Shown: piece by piece, positions 8,245 through 15,627 of the stretch
Layout: every line of letters starts with the position of its first letter
How positions within the stretch are numbered: the stretch's first letter is position 1
Assembly: GCA_030150045.1 (NCBI GenBank)
Contig: JASLGM010000039.1
Location: forward strand, 62,001-126,000
DNA from: Taishania sp.
GTDB lineage: Bacteria; Bacteroidota; Bacteroidia; Flavobacteriales_D; Crocinitomicaceae
DNA length: 64,000 nt
Reading direction: 5' to 3'
Notes under the pieces: model-generated
What the model saw: only the letters and a program-made list of their open reading frames with translations
What the model was told of the DNA's origin: nothing
Databases searched by the model: none
Program-made: the position numbers and the translations under genes

Positions 8245-8319
8245 TTTTCAAAATAATTTGTTTTAATCTTTAGATTACATATATTCGTCGAAGTAAAAAC
8301 TATTATTATAACAAACATT

Positions 8320-8496
8320 ATGAAAAAAGTATTAATTGTTGCAGTTATCGCAATGGCCGCAGTAGCTTGTAAAAAATCTTACACTTGTAAAGTTGATGGT
8401 ATGCCAGATGTAACTTACAATGACTTAACTAAAGATCAAGCAAAAACAGCTGAGTCAGGTTGTAAATTGATTGATGGAAAATGGTCTGTTAAATAA
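8320..8496 (+). CDS. Small Cys-rich lipoprotein (58 aa)
   Basis: A short open frame with a clear lipoprotein signal peptide: basic MKK start, hydrophobic core, lipobox AVAC with Cys17. The mature part is only about 42 residues and opens CKKSYTCKV, with another Cys near the end (SGCKLIDG). The lipobox followed at once by a [YRH]TCK motif is shared with two other small lipoproteins nearby (8616-8798 and 9570-9785), suggesting a local family. It has its own terminator 20 nt after the stop. Function unknown; attachment to the outer or inner membrane is predicted from the lipobox. Confidence 0.7.
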   Translation: MKKVLIVAVIAMAAVACKKSYTCKVDGMPDVTYNDLTKDQAKTAESGCKLIDGKWSVK

Positions 8497-8515
8497 GACA
8501 AAACCATAAAAGATT

Positions 8516-8542
8516 AAAGAGCCTTCGGGCTCTTTTTTTTTT
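8516..8542 (+). terminator. Rho-independent terminator after the 58-aa lipoprotein
   Basis: AAAGAGCC-TTCG-GGCTCTTT stem with a UUCG tetraloop (8516-8535), followed by a long T run. Confidence 0.92.
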
Positions 8543-8559
8543 GCGAAAAAGCATAAAAA

Positions 8560-8593
8560 TTGTTATGCTATTCATAATAAATTATCATCTTTG
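8560..8593 (+). promoter_or_regulatory. Weak promoter for the 60-aa lipoprotein
   Basis: TTG at 8560-8562 and CATCTTTG at 8586-8593 (one mismatch to TAnnTTTG) with a 23-nt spacer. The position supports the start at 8616, because an upstream in-frame ATG at 8541 would precede the predicted transcription start. Confidence 0.35.
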
Positions 8594-8615
8594 TAGCAAA
8601 ATTATTAAAACTATT

Positions 8616-8798
8616 ATGAAAACTATTTTCGCTTTGGCAATCGTTGCCACTTTTTCGTTGACTTCATGTTTTAAAGCACGTACTTGCAAATGTTCTGATG
8701 GTGACATTATGCCGATGACTTCTGTTAATAAAAATCAAACAAAAATAATTTGTGAGAGTTTTTCTAACGCAGATGTAACTTGCAAACTTGAAAAATAA
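8616..8798 (+). CDS. Small Cys-rich lipoprotein (60 aa)
   Basis: Starting at ATG 8616, the product has a typical lipoprotein signal (MKTIFALAIVATFSLTSC) with the lipidated Cys at residue 18. The longer in-frame version from 8541 would bury this signal and is rejected. The mature part opens CFKARTCKCSDG and ends VTCKLEK, with Cys residues spaced like those of the 9570-9785 lipoprotein. It is flanked by terminators on both sides, so it is a single-gene unit. No known domain; function unknown. Confidence 0.7.
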   Translation: MKTIFALAIVATFSLTSCFKARTCKCSDGDIMPMTSVNKNQTKIICESFSNADVTCKLEK

Positions 8799-8809
8799 GA
8801 CATGTAACG

Positions 8810-8840
8810 AAAGAGGTTTTTTATAAGCCTCTTTTTTTTT
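8810..8840 (+). terminator. Rho-independent terminator after the 60-aa lipoprotein
   Basis: AAAGAGG (8810-8816) pairs with CCTCTTT (8828-8834), followed by a T run. Confidence 0.85.
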
Positions 8841-8854
8841 GCTATTAAAAAGCA

Positions 8855-8997
8855 GGCATCCATCTCGGTCTACTTGCTTTAGTAAACTCCTAAAAACCTG
8901 TTCACCAGCTGCCTTTTATGTGCTTCCGCTGGTCGCAATAACCGCCAAGCGTTCACTCGTTTTTATTTCCTTTAGCTAACGCAATCCGCCCGGGCTG
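8855..8997 (+). repeat. Family A structured repeat, copy A1
   Basis: One of seven copies of a 138-145 nt dispersed intergenic element. It opens GGCATCC, contains GGTCTAC..GCTTTAGTAAACTC, the central loop GCTTCCGCTGGTCGC at 8922-8936, GCGTTCAC and TTTAGCTAACGC, and ends CCGCCCGGGCTG. An outer stem TAAAAAC/GTTTTTA is present; the inner stem is weaker than in other copies. It lies just after a terminator. The remaining 9001-9150 stretch before the globin gene shows nothing recognisable. Confidence 0.8.
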
Positions 8998-9150
8998 AAA
9001 ATCTAGTTTATCCAAATAAATAACATTGAAAGCGTACATTTGATTTGAATAAATTAAATAAAGCCGTACAAAGCCATTACTCCAATTTCACTTTAATTTC
9101 GAAGCTTACTTTTCGTAACAGTATCACAATAAATCCTTAAATTTAAACTT

Positions 9151-9513
9151 ATGGAAAGTATCTATGAAAAAATAGGATCCAATCGTCTAGAACGCATTGT
9201 CAATCACTTTTACGACTTGATTTACGCATCCGAAATTGCCGATTTATTTAAAGGAGAAAAGGAAACTATTGCCCAAAAACAATTCGAATTTCTTTCTCAG
9301 TTCCTTGGTGGTCCTGGTATCTATTCGGAAAAATACGGACATCCCAAAATGCGTATGCGTCATTTACCCCATGCTATAGACACCAATGCTAAAGACGTCT
9401 GGCTAGCGTGTATGCACGAGGCTATTCATCATACAATACCTGAAAACAAAGATTTAGCAGACGAACTCTACGCTTGTTTTCCAAGGGTTGCAGCGCACAT
9501 GATTAATCAATAA
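9151..9513 (+). CDS. Truncated haemoglobin (group II-like globin)
   Basis: This 120-residue protein matches the short 2-on-2 globin fold. It has the N-terminal helix (IVNHFYDLIYASEIADLF), FLGGPGIYSEKYG, and the RMRHLPHAI segment carrying the proximal haem histidine, then VWLACMHEAI. The YGHPKMRMRH arrangement is typical of group II truncated globins (YjbI/GlbO type). Such proteins bind oxygen or NO or react with peroxides in the cytoplasm. It stands alone between an A repeat and another small lipoprotein, so context gives no further clue. Confidence 0.88.
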   Translation: MESIYEKIGSNRLERIVNHFYDLIYASEIADLFKGEKETIAQKQFEFLSQFLGGPGIYSEKYGHPKMRMRHLPHAIDTNAKDVWLACMHEAIHHTIPENKDLADELYACFPRVAAHMINQ

Positions 9514-9569
9514 TTTGCATATTCAAATAAGAATATCTACTTTTCTAAAAGTTTTTAAAAAATATTCAT

Positions 9570-9785
9570 ATGAAACGTATTCTATTCATAGCATTCCCTA
9601 TTGTTTTGGCGACTTTTGCTTGCTCAAAATCTCATACATGTAAATGCGTAACGACGCAAGAAGGTAATGCTTCAGAAAAAAACACACAAATTACAGGAAC
9701 AAAGAAAAAAGCAACTGAATCTTGTGAGGCAAAATCTGCAACATATAATGTTATTCACACAGTAAAATGTGAAATCGTTAAATAA
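9570..9785 (+). CDS. Small Cys-rich lipoprotein (71 aa)
   Basis: A signal peptide with lipobox ATFAC puts the lipidated Cys at residue 18. The mature part begins CSKSHTCKCVT, contains ESCEAKS, and ends VKCEIVK. The early TCKC pair, an internal C, and a terminal C followed by [IL]xK match the lipoprotein at 8616-8798 and partly the one at 8320-8496, indicating a small paralogous family. The middle is Thr/Lys/Asn-rich. It has its own terminator. Function unknown. Confidence 0.7.
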   Translation: MKRILFIAFPIVLATFACSKSHTCKCVTTQEGNASEKNTQITGTKKKATESCEAKSATYNVIHTVKCEIVK

Positions 9786-9803
9786 AAAACAAATACACTA
9801 TTT

Positions 9804-9832
9804 AAAAGGGACGTTTATACGCCCTTTTTTTT
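9804..9832 (+). terminator. Rho-independent terminator after the 71-aa lipoprotein
   Basis: AAAAGGG (9804-9810) pairs with CCCTTTT (9822-9828), extended by the acg/cg region around a short loop, and runs into T residues. Confidence 0.85.
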
Positions 9833-9844
9833 CTCACTAATTTT

Positions 9845-10435
9845 ATGGAACACCTGCTCACCACAATGGGATTATCATTTACAGCAAGTAAAATCATCCC
9901 TTTCGTCCTTTTTTTACTTTTAGGGATTATTCTATTTATTTTTTCGCGCAAAAAAATCAAGAAAGCGGTTATTAAAAACATCGTTTCTATTCTTTTGTTG
10001 ATCGCTCCAGTTGCCACTTATTTTGCGTTTAATCCCATCTTTCAAGGAGATTTGAACAATACATCTAGTACTGTTCCGCTACTGAAAGAATACAATGAAA
10101 TTAACGAGAATACCTTGTATGTCATTTCACTACCAGGTTGCCCTTGGTGTAAATTAAGTATTAAAGATTTAGAGAAAATAAAAGCCCATAACCCAGCGCT
10201 TGATGTCACTTATTTGGTCACATCGACAGATTCAATACACTTGAAGTTTTACAAAGACGAAATGCCAGAAAATTTCAACCTAAAACTAGCAGAAAATCCG
10301 GAAGCAATGGCTGATCTTGCAGCTCATTCCTTTCCTACATTTGTAGTTAAGAACAAAGAAGGTAAACTTTTAGTTTGGAACAATTCCGCGTTTGGAGCAA
10401 ATGCTTTTGACCAGATTTTAAGAACACTTCGTTAA
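9845..10435 (+). CDS. Membrane-anchored thioredoxin-fold protein (CPWC)
   Basis: The 196-residue protein has two predicted N-terminal membrane helices (about 15-33 and 43-60). After a short linker comes a thioredoxin-like domain starting TLYVISLPGCPWCKLS, with a CxxC redox motif at about residues 100-103. The later SFPTFVVKNKEG segment corresponds to the cis-proline loop of thioredoxin folds, where a Pro precedes the Thr-Phe strand. This predicts a membrane-tethered thiol-disulfide exchange protein. Whether the domain faces cytoplasm or periplasm depends on topology that I cannot settle. It is convergent with the Nudix gene, 19 nt away. Confidence 0.7.
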   Translation: MEHLLTTMGLSFTASKIIPFVLFLLLGIILFIFSRKKIKKAVIKNIVSILLLIAPVATYFAFNPIFQGDLNNTSSTVPLLKEYNEINENTLYVISLPGCPWCKLSIKDLEKIKAHNPALDVTYLVTSTDSIHLKFYKDEMPENFNLKLAENPEAMADLAAHSFPTFVVKNKEGKLLVWNNSAFGANAFDQILRTLR

Positions 10436-10454
10436 CCATTTAATAGATTTAGTT

Positions 10455-10862
10455 TTACGGCTTCGGTATTGACCACAAAGGAAAAATAAATTCCGCTACC
10501 AGATTAGCCCATTTAACTTTTAAATAATTCGCCCCATTCACCCAAATGTATGCTTCAATTTCGTTGGATACTTTCGGTTGAATAGGGCTTTTTAATTTCA
10601 CCGCATACATTTGTCCTACAACTTCTGTTTTCTGTTCATTAACAGCAATCGAGGAATGCTCCCCTAGGTAGTGGATGTCCCAATCTTGAATAGATAACGC
10701 TAATTCTTCTTGAATCTCTCGCCTAAGAGTTGCTATATGCAGTTCTTCTGCCTCTGCCTTCCCTCCTGGTAATTGGTAATAAGATGAGCCTTTTTTTCGG
10801 ACCAATAACAATTCATTGTCTGAATTAAAAATGGCTAAAGTAACGATGTTGATAGTTTGCAT
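10455..10862 (-). CDS. Nudix hydrolase
   Basis: A 135-residue protein with a Nudix box at about residues 34-56: GGKAEAEE..LRREIQEEL, matching Gx5Ex7REUxEE. The usual final Gly of the box is Ala. These enzymes hydrolyse nucleoside diphosphates linked to another moiety; the N-terminal strand and QLPGGK motif resemble the MutT/ADP-ribose pyrophosphatase group. The substrate cannot be assigned. It overlaps the upstream HNH-family gene by one base on the minus strand, so the two are translationally linked. Confidence 0.85.
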   Translation of the reverse strand: MQTINIVTLAIFNSDNELLLVRKKGSSYYQLPGGKAEAEELHIATLRREIQEELALSIQDWDIHYLGEHSSIAVNEQKTEVVGQMYAVKLKSPIQPKVSNEIEAYIWVNGANYLKVKWANLVAEFIFPLWSIPKP

Positions 10863-11446
10863 TAATCGATTTTAATATGCCCCCAGTTTTCACCACTTTT
10901 TATTCTATACAATTGCATTTCGGAGATTCCGAATTGCTTAGCGATCATTTTTAACCTGGTTTTTCGATTAGGGTCGGCTAACTTTCTTTTGATAAGAATA
11001 ACCTCGGTAGAAGTTAATTTTTGCCCATCTCTTTTCTTATTAAACTCGATCAAATTTGCCTTTGCTTTTTGTACGGCTGGGGAGGTTTTTTGATGCTCCA
11101 ACATCTCCTCTTTAGTAACCCATTTCAAATTTGAAAAGTGATCATTCATTTTATTATGATCTAAATGAATGATATGTTGATGTAACTCAGATGCAGGCAC
11201 GAGAAAATGACTTGCTACTAGATGAAAGAAAAAAGCGTGTTTATTTTTTACTTTTGGTCCTCCAAAAAGTTTGTACCTAAAAATGCGATATCCTTCAACA
11301 ACACTTCCTTTTAATAATCTACCGTCTTTTTCAAGATCGGTTGTATAACTAACAAATCTACCATAATTGGAAATGGCATAATTTAATTTCAATTGGTCTT
11401 CAAATTTAACGTCTTTGAAAACCTCCGTCGGATATGGCTTAACCAT
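10862..11446 (-). CDS. NUMOD4/HNH endonuclease-like protein with C-terminal helix-turn-helix
   Basis: The 194-residue protein begins with a NUMOD4-like segment (YAISNYGRFVSYTTD, GYRIFRYKLFGG). An HNH_3-type nuclease core follows (HLVASHFLVP, then HIIHLDHNKMNDHFSNLKWVT), with the His-Asp/Asn metal-site residues. The last 60 residues look like a DNA-binding helix-turn-helix (LTSTEVILIKRKLADP, AKQFGISEMQLYRIKSG). Such proteins are related to intron- and phage-borne homing endonucleases and occur free-standing in bacteria. No intron or phage genes surround it here; it shares a one-base overlap with a Nudix gene. Activity and target are unknown. Confidence 0.75.
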   Translation of the reverse strand: MVKPYPTEVFKDVKFEDQLKLNYAISNYGRFVSYTTDLEKDGRLLKGSVVEGYRIFRYKLFGGPKVKNKHAFFFHLVASHFLVPASELHQHIIHLDHNKMNDHFSNLKWVTKEEMLEHQKTSPAVQKAKANLIEFNKKRDGQKLTSTEVILIKRKLADPNRKTRLKMIAKQFGISEMQLYRIKSGENWGHIKID

Positions 11447-11496
11447 AATTTAGTATTTAAAAGGTTTGAACTTACGTTACAGTAAAAATACAAAAA

Positions 11497-11528
11497 CAAA
11501 GGTATTAATACGGATTGAATGTAAACAA
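11497..11528 (-). promoter_or_regulatory. Promoter of the HNH-Nudix pair
   Basis: On the minus strand, TTG (11528-11526), 21 nt spacer and TACCTTTG (11504-11497), a perfect TAnnTTTG box. Leader to the start at 11446 is about 45 nt. Confidence 0.55.
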
Positions 11529-11560
11529 TTGCATTTATTTAACACAGTAGCAAGAAAACA

Positions 11561-11594
11561 AAAAAAGGCAGTGTAAACCTACACTGCCTTTTTT
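11561..11594 (-). terminator. Rho-independent terminator of icd
   Basis: AAAAAAGGCAGTGTA pairs perfectly with TACACTGCCTTTTTT (15 bp, 4-nt loop). On the minus strand it follows the icd stop and ends in a T run. Confidence 0.92.
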
Positions 11595-11615
11595 AAGTTT
11601 ATCTTAAAACTAAAT

Positions 11616-13835
11616 TTAGATTTTCTCAATAATAAGATTTAAAGCCATTGAAGGTCGCATAGCGTTTTCACCTTTCTCATCATTAGGGAAGTAGTATCCG
11701 CCAATATTTTGTGCTTTTCCTTGTGCATCAATCAATTCCTTAACGATTACAGCTTCTTGCGCCTGCATTTCTGTAAAGATCGTCTTGAATGTTTCTGCCA
11801 ATGCAACTTCTTTTGTTTGGTTTGCTAACGCTTCAGCCCAATACATAGCAAGGTAGAAGTGAGATCCACGGTTGTCAATTGTTCCCAATTTTCTACCTGG
11901 TGACTTATCCTCTTCTAAGAATTTTGCATTTGCATTGTCTAAGGCCTCTGCTAACACCATTGCTTTCGCATTTTCTTGTGTTTGTCCTAAGTGCTCAAAT
12001 GAAGCTGCTAAAGCCATAAATTCGCCCAAAGAATCCCAACGTAAGTATCCTTCTTCAATGAATTGTTCAATGTGTTTTGGTGCAGAACCACCAGCTCCTG
12101 TTTCAAACAATCCTCCACCATTCATTAATGGAACAATAGACAACATTTTTGCAGATGTACCTACTTCAAGAATCGGGAACAAATCAGTTAAGTAATCGCG
12201 TAATACGTTACCTGTTACCGAAATAGTATCTAACCCTTTTCGAATACGTTCAACAGAAACCTTCGTTGCTTCAATTGGAGCAAGGATACGGATATCCAAA
12301 CCATTTGTATCAAAGTCAGCAAGGTAAGTATTTACTTTGTTGATGATTTCTCTATCATGCGCACGGTTTTCGTCTAACCAAAAAATAGCTGGAGTATCAG
12401 ACAAACGAGCACGATTAACAGCAAGTTTTACCCAGTCTTGGATCGGTGCATCTTTAGTTTGACACATACGGAAGATGTCACCTTGCTCAACAGCTTGTTC
12501 CATCAATACAGTTCCATTTGCATCTACTACTTGGATTGCCCCTTCACCATCTGCTTGAAACGTTTTATCGTGTGATCCGTATTCCTCAGCTTTTTGCGCC
12601 ATCAAACCTACGTTTGGAACAGACCCCATGACTGTGGGATCATAAGCTCCATTAACTTTACAATCTTCGATTACTGTTTCATAAACTCCAGCATAACAAC
12701 GATCTGGAATAATAGCAATTGTATCTTGCTGTTTTCCTTCTTTATCCCACATCTGTCCCGATGTACGAATCATTGCAGGCATAGATGCGTCAACAATAAC
12801 ATCAGATGGAACGTGCAGGTTCGTAATTCCTTTATCAGAATTTACCATTGCCAACGCTGGTCCATTTGCAATTGCAGCTTCAATAGCAGCGGTTACTTCA
12901 GCTTCTTTTGCATTTCCTGCAATCTTAGCGTAAACTTCTCCTAAACCATTGTTTTTATTGATTCCTAACTCTTTGAATAAATCGCCATATTGATCAAAAA
13001 TTGATTTGAAATATACCTCAACGATTGCACCAAAAATAATTGGATCTGAAACCTTCATCATTGTTGCTTTCAAATGAGCAGATAATAATACGCCTGCTTC
13101 TTTTGCTTCCTGAATAGCTTGTGCAATGAATCCTTTTAATTTATTTAAGTTCATTACAGAAGAGTCGATCACTTCACCTGCTTTCAACGCTGCCAAAGAT
13201 TTCAATTCTTTAACAGAACCGTCTTTTGCAACAAATTGAATTTTGAATTGTCCATCAGCAGCTACAGTAAGTGATTTTTCTGTTCCGTAGAAATCACCAT
13301 CAGTCATAGACGCCACTTTTGTTTTAGAGTCTTTTGCCCATGCTCCCATTGAATGTGGGTTCGCCTTCGCGTAATTTTTCACCGCTTTAGGTGCACGGCG
13401 GTCAGAGTTCCCTTCACGTAATACAGGGTTAACTGCAGATCCTAAAACTTTTGCGTAAGCTGCTTTGATTGCCGTTTCCTCTGCTGTTTTCGCTTCATCT
13501 GGATAATTAGGAATGGCATAACCAGCAGCTTGTAATTCAGCAATCGCTCCTTTTAACTGAGGAATAGAAGCCGAGATGTTTGGTAATTTGATAATGTTTG
13601 CTTCTGGCTTTGTTGCCAAATTACCTAAGAAAGCTAACGCATCTTCCACTTGTTGCTCTGCAGGTAAAAATTCGGTCATTGTCGCCAAGATTCGTCCCGC
13701 TAAAGAAATGTCTTTAGACACTACATCAATACCTGCTGTTCCAGCAAATGCTTTAACGATAGGTAAGAACGAATACGTAGCTAGCATTGGAGCTTCATCT
13801 GTTTTCGTGTAGAAAATTGTTGCTTTATTACTCAT
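11616..13835 (-). CDS. icd: Isocitrate dehydrogenase (NADP+), monomeric type
   Basis: The 739-residue protein matches the monomeric NADP-dependent isocitrate dehydrogenase family (about 740 residues), which is unrelated in length to the dimeric 400-residue enzyme. It oxidatively decarboxylates isocitrate to 2-oxoglutarate in the TCA cycle and supplies NADPH. Recognisable segments include ATIFYTKTDEAPMLATYSF at the N-terminus, VLREGNSDRRAPKAVKNYA with the isocitrate-binding residues, PDRCYAGVYE, WLDENRAHDREII and GGSAPKH. It is a single-gene unit with its own terminator and an upstream TAAATTTG box. Confidence 0.97.
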   Translation of the reverse strand: MSNKATIFYTKTDEAPMLATYSFLPIVKAFAGTAGIDVVSKDISLAGRILATMTEFLPAEQQVEDALAFLGNLATKPEANIIKLPNISASIPQLKGAIAELQAAGYAIPNYPDEAKTAEETAIKAAYAKVLGSAVNPVLREGNSDRRAPKAVKNYAKANPHSMGAWAKDSKTKVASMTDGDFYGTEKSLTVAADGQFKIQFVAKDGSVKELKSLAALKAGEVIDSSVMNLNKLKGFIAQAIQEAKEAGVLLSAHLKATMMKVSDPIIFGAIVEVYFKSIFDQYGDLFKELGINKNNGLGEVYAKIAGNAKEAEVTAAIEAAIANGPALAMVNSDKGITNLHVPSDVIVDASMPAMIRTSGQMWDKEGKQQDTIAIIPDRCYAGVYETVIEDCKVNGAYDPTVMGSVPNVGLMAQKAEEYGSHDKTFQADGEGAIQVVDANGTVLMEQAVEQGDIFRMCQTKDAPIQDWVKLAVNRARLSDTPAIFWLDENRAHDREIINKVNTYLADFDTNGLDIRILAPIEATKVSVERIRKGLDTISVTGNVLRDYLTDLFPILEVGTSAKMLSIVPLMNGGGLFETGAGGSAPKHIEQFIEEGYLRWDSLGEFMALAASFEHLGQTQENAKAMVLAEALDNANAKFLEEDKSPGRKLGTIDNRGSHFYLAMYWAEALANQTKEVALAETFKTIFTEMQAQEAVIVKELIDAQGKAQNIGGYYFPNDEKGENAMRPSMALNLIIEKI

Positions 13836-13895
13836 TTTATAAGATATTGATTTTTTGACCTTTAAGTCAAAACGTTAAACTTCTGTCTTTGCCCA

Positions 13896-13903
13896 CAAAT
13901 TTA
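13896..13903 (-). promoter_or_regulatory. -7 box of the icd promoter
   Basis: TAAATTTG on the minus strand, 60 nt before the icd ATG. No good TTG was found at the expected distance. Confidence 0.4.
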
Positions 13904-13982
13904 GTCATTTGTAAGCAGAATTAATAGGATAAAAGTTGTGAAAAAGGTATAAAATAGAGGAATTTGAATTCCTATTCCCTTT

Positions 13983-14558
13983 TTAAGCTTTCTTTAAAAA
14001 AGCAATCATATTTTGAAAGGCACGTGCGCGGTGGCTGAATTGATTTTTCTCTTGCATTTCCATTTCAGCAAAACACTTTTTCTGATCTTCAGGAACAAAA
14101 ACAGGATCGTAACCAAATCCATAAGTTCCTTTCTTCTCCTTCTGAATCACTCCTTGTACATGACCTTCAAAAAGCCTTTCTTCTCCTTCGATAATCAAGC
14201 AAATTGCAGTACGAAATTGCGCCGTTCGATCTTCTTTCCCCATTAAATTTTGCAATAATAAATCCATATTGTCATTGTCATTACGTTGTGCCCCAGCATA
14301 GCGAGCCGAAAAAACACCTGGTTCGCGATTCAATGCAAATACTTCAAGTCCCGTATCGTCTGCAAAGCAATTTACCTTGTACTTTTCAGCAATCCATCGT
14401 GCTTTTAATACCGCATTTCCTTCTAAGGTGTCAGCCGTTTCAGGAATGTCATCGTCACAACCAATTGCTTTTAGCGTAACCACTTCTATTCCCGCTGGCA
14501 TTAACGCTTGAATCTCAGCTGCTTTATTTTCATTTTGTGTTGCAAAAACAAGTCTCAT
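13983..14558 (-). CDS. rdgB: XTP/dITP diphosphatase (RdgB/HAM1 family)
   Basis: RdgB removes non-canonical purine nucleotides (dITP, XTP) from the pool. The 191-residue protein shows the substrate-binding start LVFATQNENKAAEIQ, CFADDTGLEVFALNREPGVF with SARYAG, and GTYGFGYDPVFVPE. The C-terminal SHRARAF motif contains the SHR signature of the family. It is the last gene of a minus-strand operon with two glycosyltransferases, only 1 nt behind the upstream gene. No functional link to the glycosyltransferases is evident. Confidence 0.95.
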   Translation of the reverse strand: MRLVFATQNENKAAEIQALMPAGIEVVTLKAIGCDDDIPETADTLEGNAVLKARWIAEKYKVNCFADDTGLEVFALNREPGVFSARYAGAQRNDNDNMDLLLQNLMGKEDRTAQFRTAICLIIEGEERLFEGHVQGVIQKEKKGTYGFGYDPVFVPEDQKKCFAEMEMQEKNQFSHRARAFQNMIAFLKKA

Positions 14559-14559
14559 A

Positions 14560-15627
14560 TTATTGGAATAAATTTAAATAGTTAGATGTATTTGCGCGAA
14601 CGCTATATTTTTCTTCAATGGTTACCCTTCCATTTTGCCCAATTTGTTTGCGTAAATCAGGGTTTTCCAGAAGGTTTTTCAGGTAGGAATATGCTTCCTC
14701 CGAATTTTGATAAAGAAATCCATTTTCGGCGTGCTGCACTATTTCTTTATTTACACCAACAGCTGAAATCACACAGGGAATACCAAGCGCCATATATTGC
14801 AAAGCTTTAAATCCACATTTACCTTGTGCCCATTTATCATCCAAAAGAGGCATTACTCCAATGGAAAACTGACTCAAATCTGTAAATTCGGTTTCCTTTG
14901 TCCATGGCACAAAAACCATTGATTTCAGTTGAAAATCTGGAGCTTGATTGGATATAATGTGAAATTCAAATACAAATTCATTTTCCAATCGCTGAAGGAC
15001 AGGGATTAAATCAACTAAATAGTGAAGAGTAGAATGCGTCCCCGTCCAACCTAGAACAAGCCTTTCTTTGTCATAATCAGGTTGTAAACTATGCTGATGT
15101 TCTAAATCTATTGTGGTTGGAATCACTTGAACATTTTCATTAAATCCACTAGCGAACCGATGCAAGTATGCGTTTCCAACCGTAATTTGATCGGCCCATT
15201 TACAAATGTGCTTAACCTTTCCATACCATTTTACACGATGAACCCATTTATTGTTTTCCGAAAAATTGGGCAACCAAATGGCATCATCAAAATCATATAT
15301 AAAAGGCTTACGATAAATAAATCGCAACATCCATTCAAAAATGGGAGGTCCAAATTGAGCCATTTCTCGATGAATGAATACGAAATCAGATGCTTTAGCT
15401 TTACGTAAAGATTTCCATCTACGGAACCAAGCCCAAGCCATGGTTTTTATTTTCTTTACATACGACCCAGGCTGATAAATAACACGCCAATCGGTGGAAT
15501 CTAGAAAAGGAAGGATTTCTACTTCCATTTCATTTTCCTTTAAGGATGGTAAATATTGTTCAAAACGAAACCGCTGAGAGGGTGCTTCATCAAAAGGATA
15601 AGGACAATATATCACTACTTTCTTCAC
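14560..15627 (-). CDS. Glycosyltransferase, GT4-like (GT-B fold)
   Basis: A 355-residue glycosyltransferase. The C-terminal half has the nucleotide-sugar-binding architecture of the GT1/GT4 superfamily: VLGWTGTHSTLHYL, then GVMPLLDDKWAQGKCGFKA and LQYMALGIPCVIS before VGVNKEIV, corresponding to the Ex7E-like region. The N-terminal half begins VVIYCPYPFDEAPSQRFRF and contains FIYDFDDAIWLP. It overlaps the upstream glycosyltransferase by 4 nt and is followed by rdgB. Transfer of a sugar in surface-glycan or exopolysaccharide assembly is inferred; donor and acceptor are unknown. Confidence 0.88.
   Translation of the reverse strand: MKKVVIYCPYPFDEAPSQRFRFEQYLPSLKENEMEVEILPFLDSTDWRVIYQPGSYVKKIKTMAWAWFRRWKSLRKAKASDFVFIHREMAQFGPPIFEWMLRFIYRKPFIYDFDDAIWLPNFSENNKWVHRVKWYGKVKHICKWADQITVGNAYLHRFASGFNENVQVIPTTIDLEHQHSLQPDYDKERLVLGWTGTHSTLHYLVDLIPVLQRLENEFVFEFHIISNQAPDFQLKSMVFVPWTKETEFTDLSQFSIGVMPLLDDKWAQGKCGFKALQYMALGIPCVISAVGVNKEIVQHAENGFLYQNSEEAYSYLKNLLENPDLRKQIGQNGRVTIEEKYSVRANTSNYLNLFQ

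Noticed and set aside
8541..8615. ATG at 8541 as the start of the 60-aa lipoprotein
   Set aside because: It would precede the predicted promoter and place a lipobox signal peptide in mid-protein.
11872..13812. Open frames of 78-116 codons on the plus strand inside icd
   Set aside because: They are antisense to a strongly conserved enzyme gene, with no protein-like composition and no start signal.
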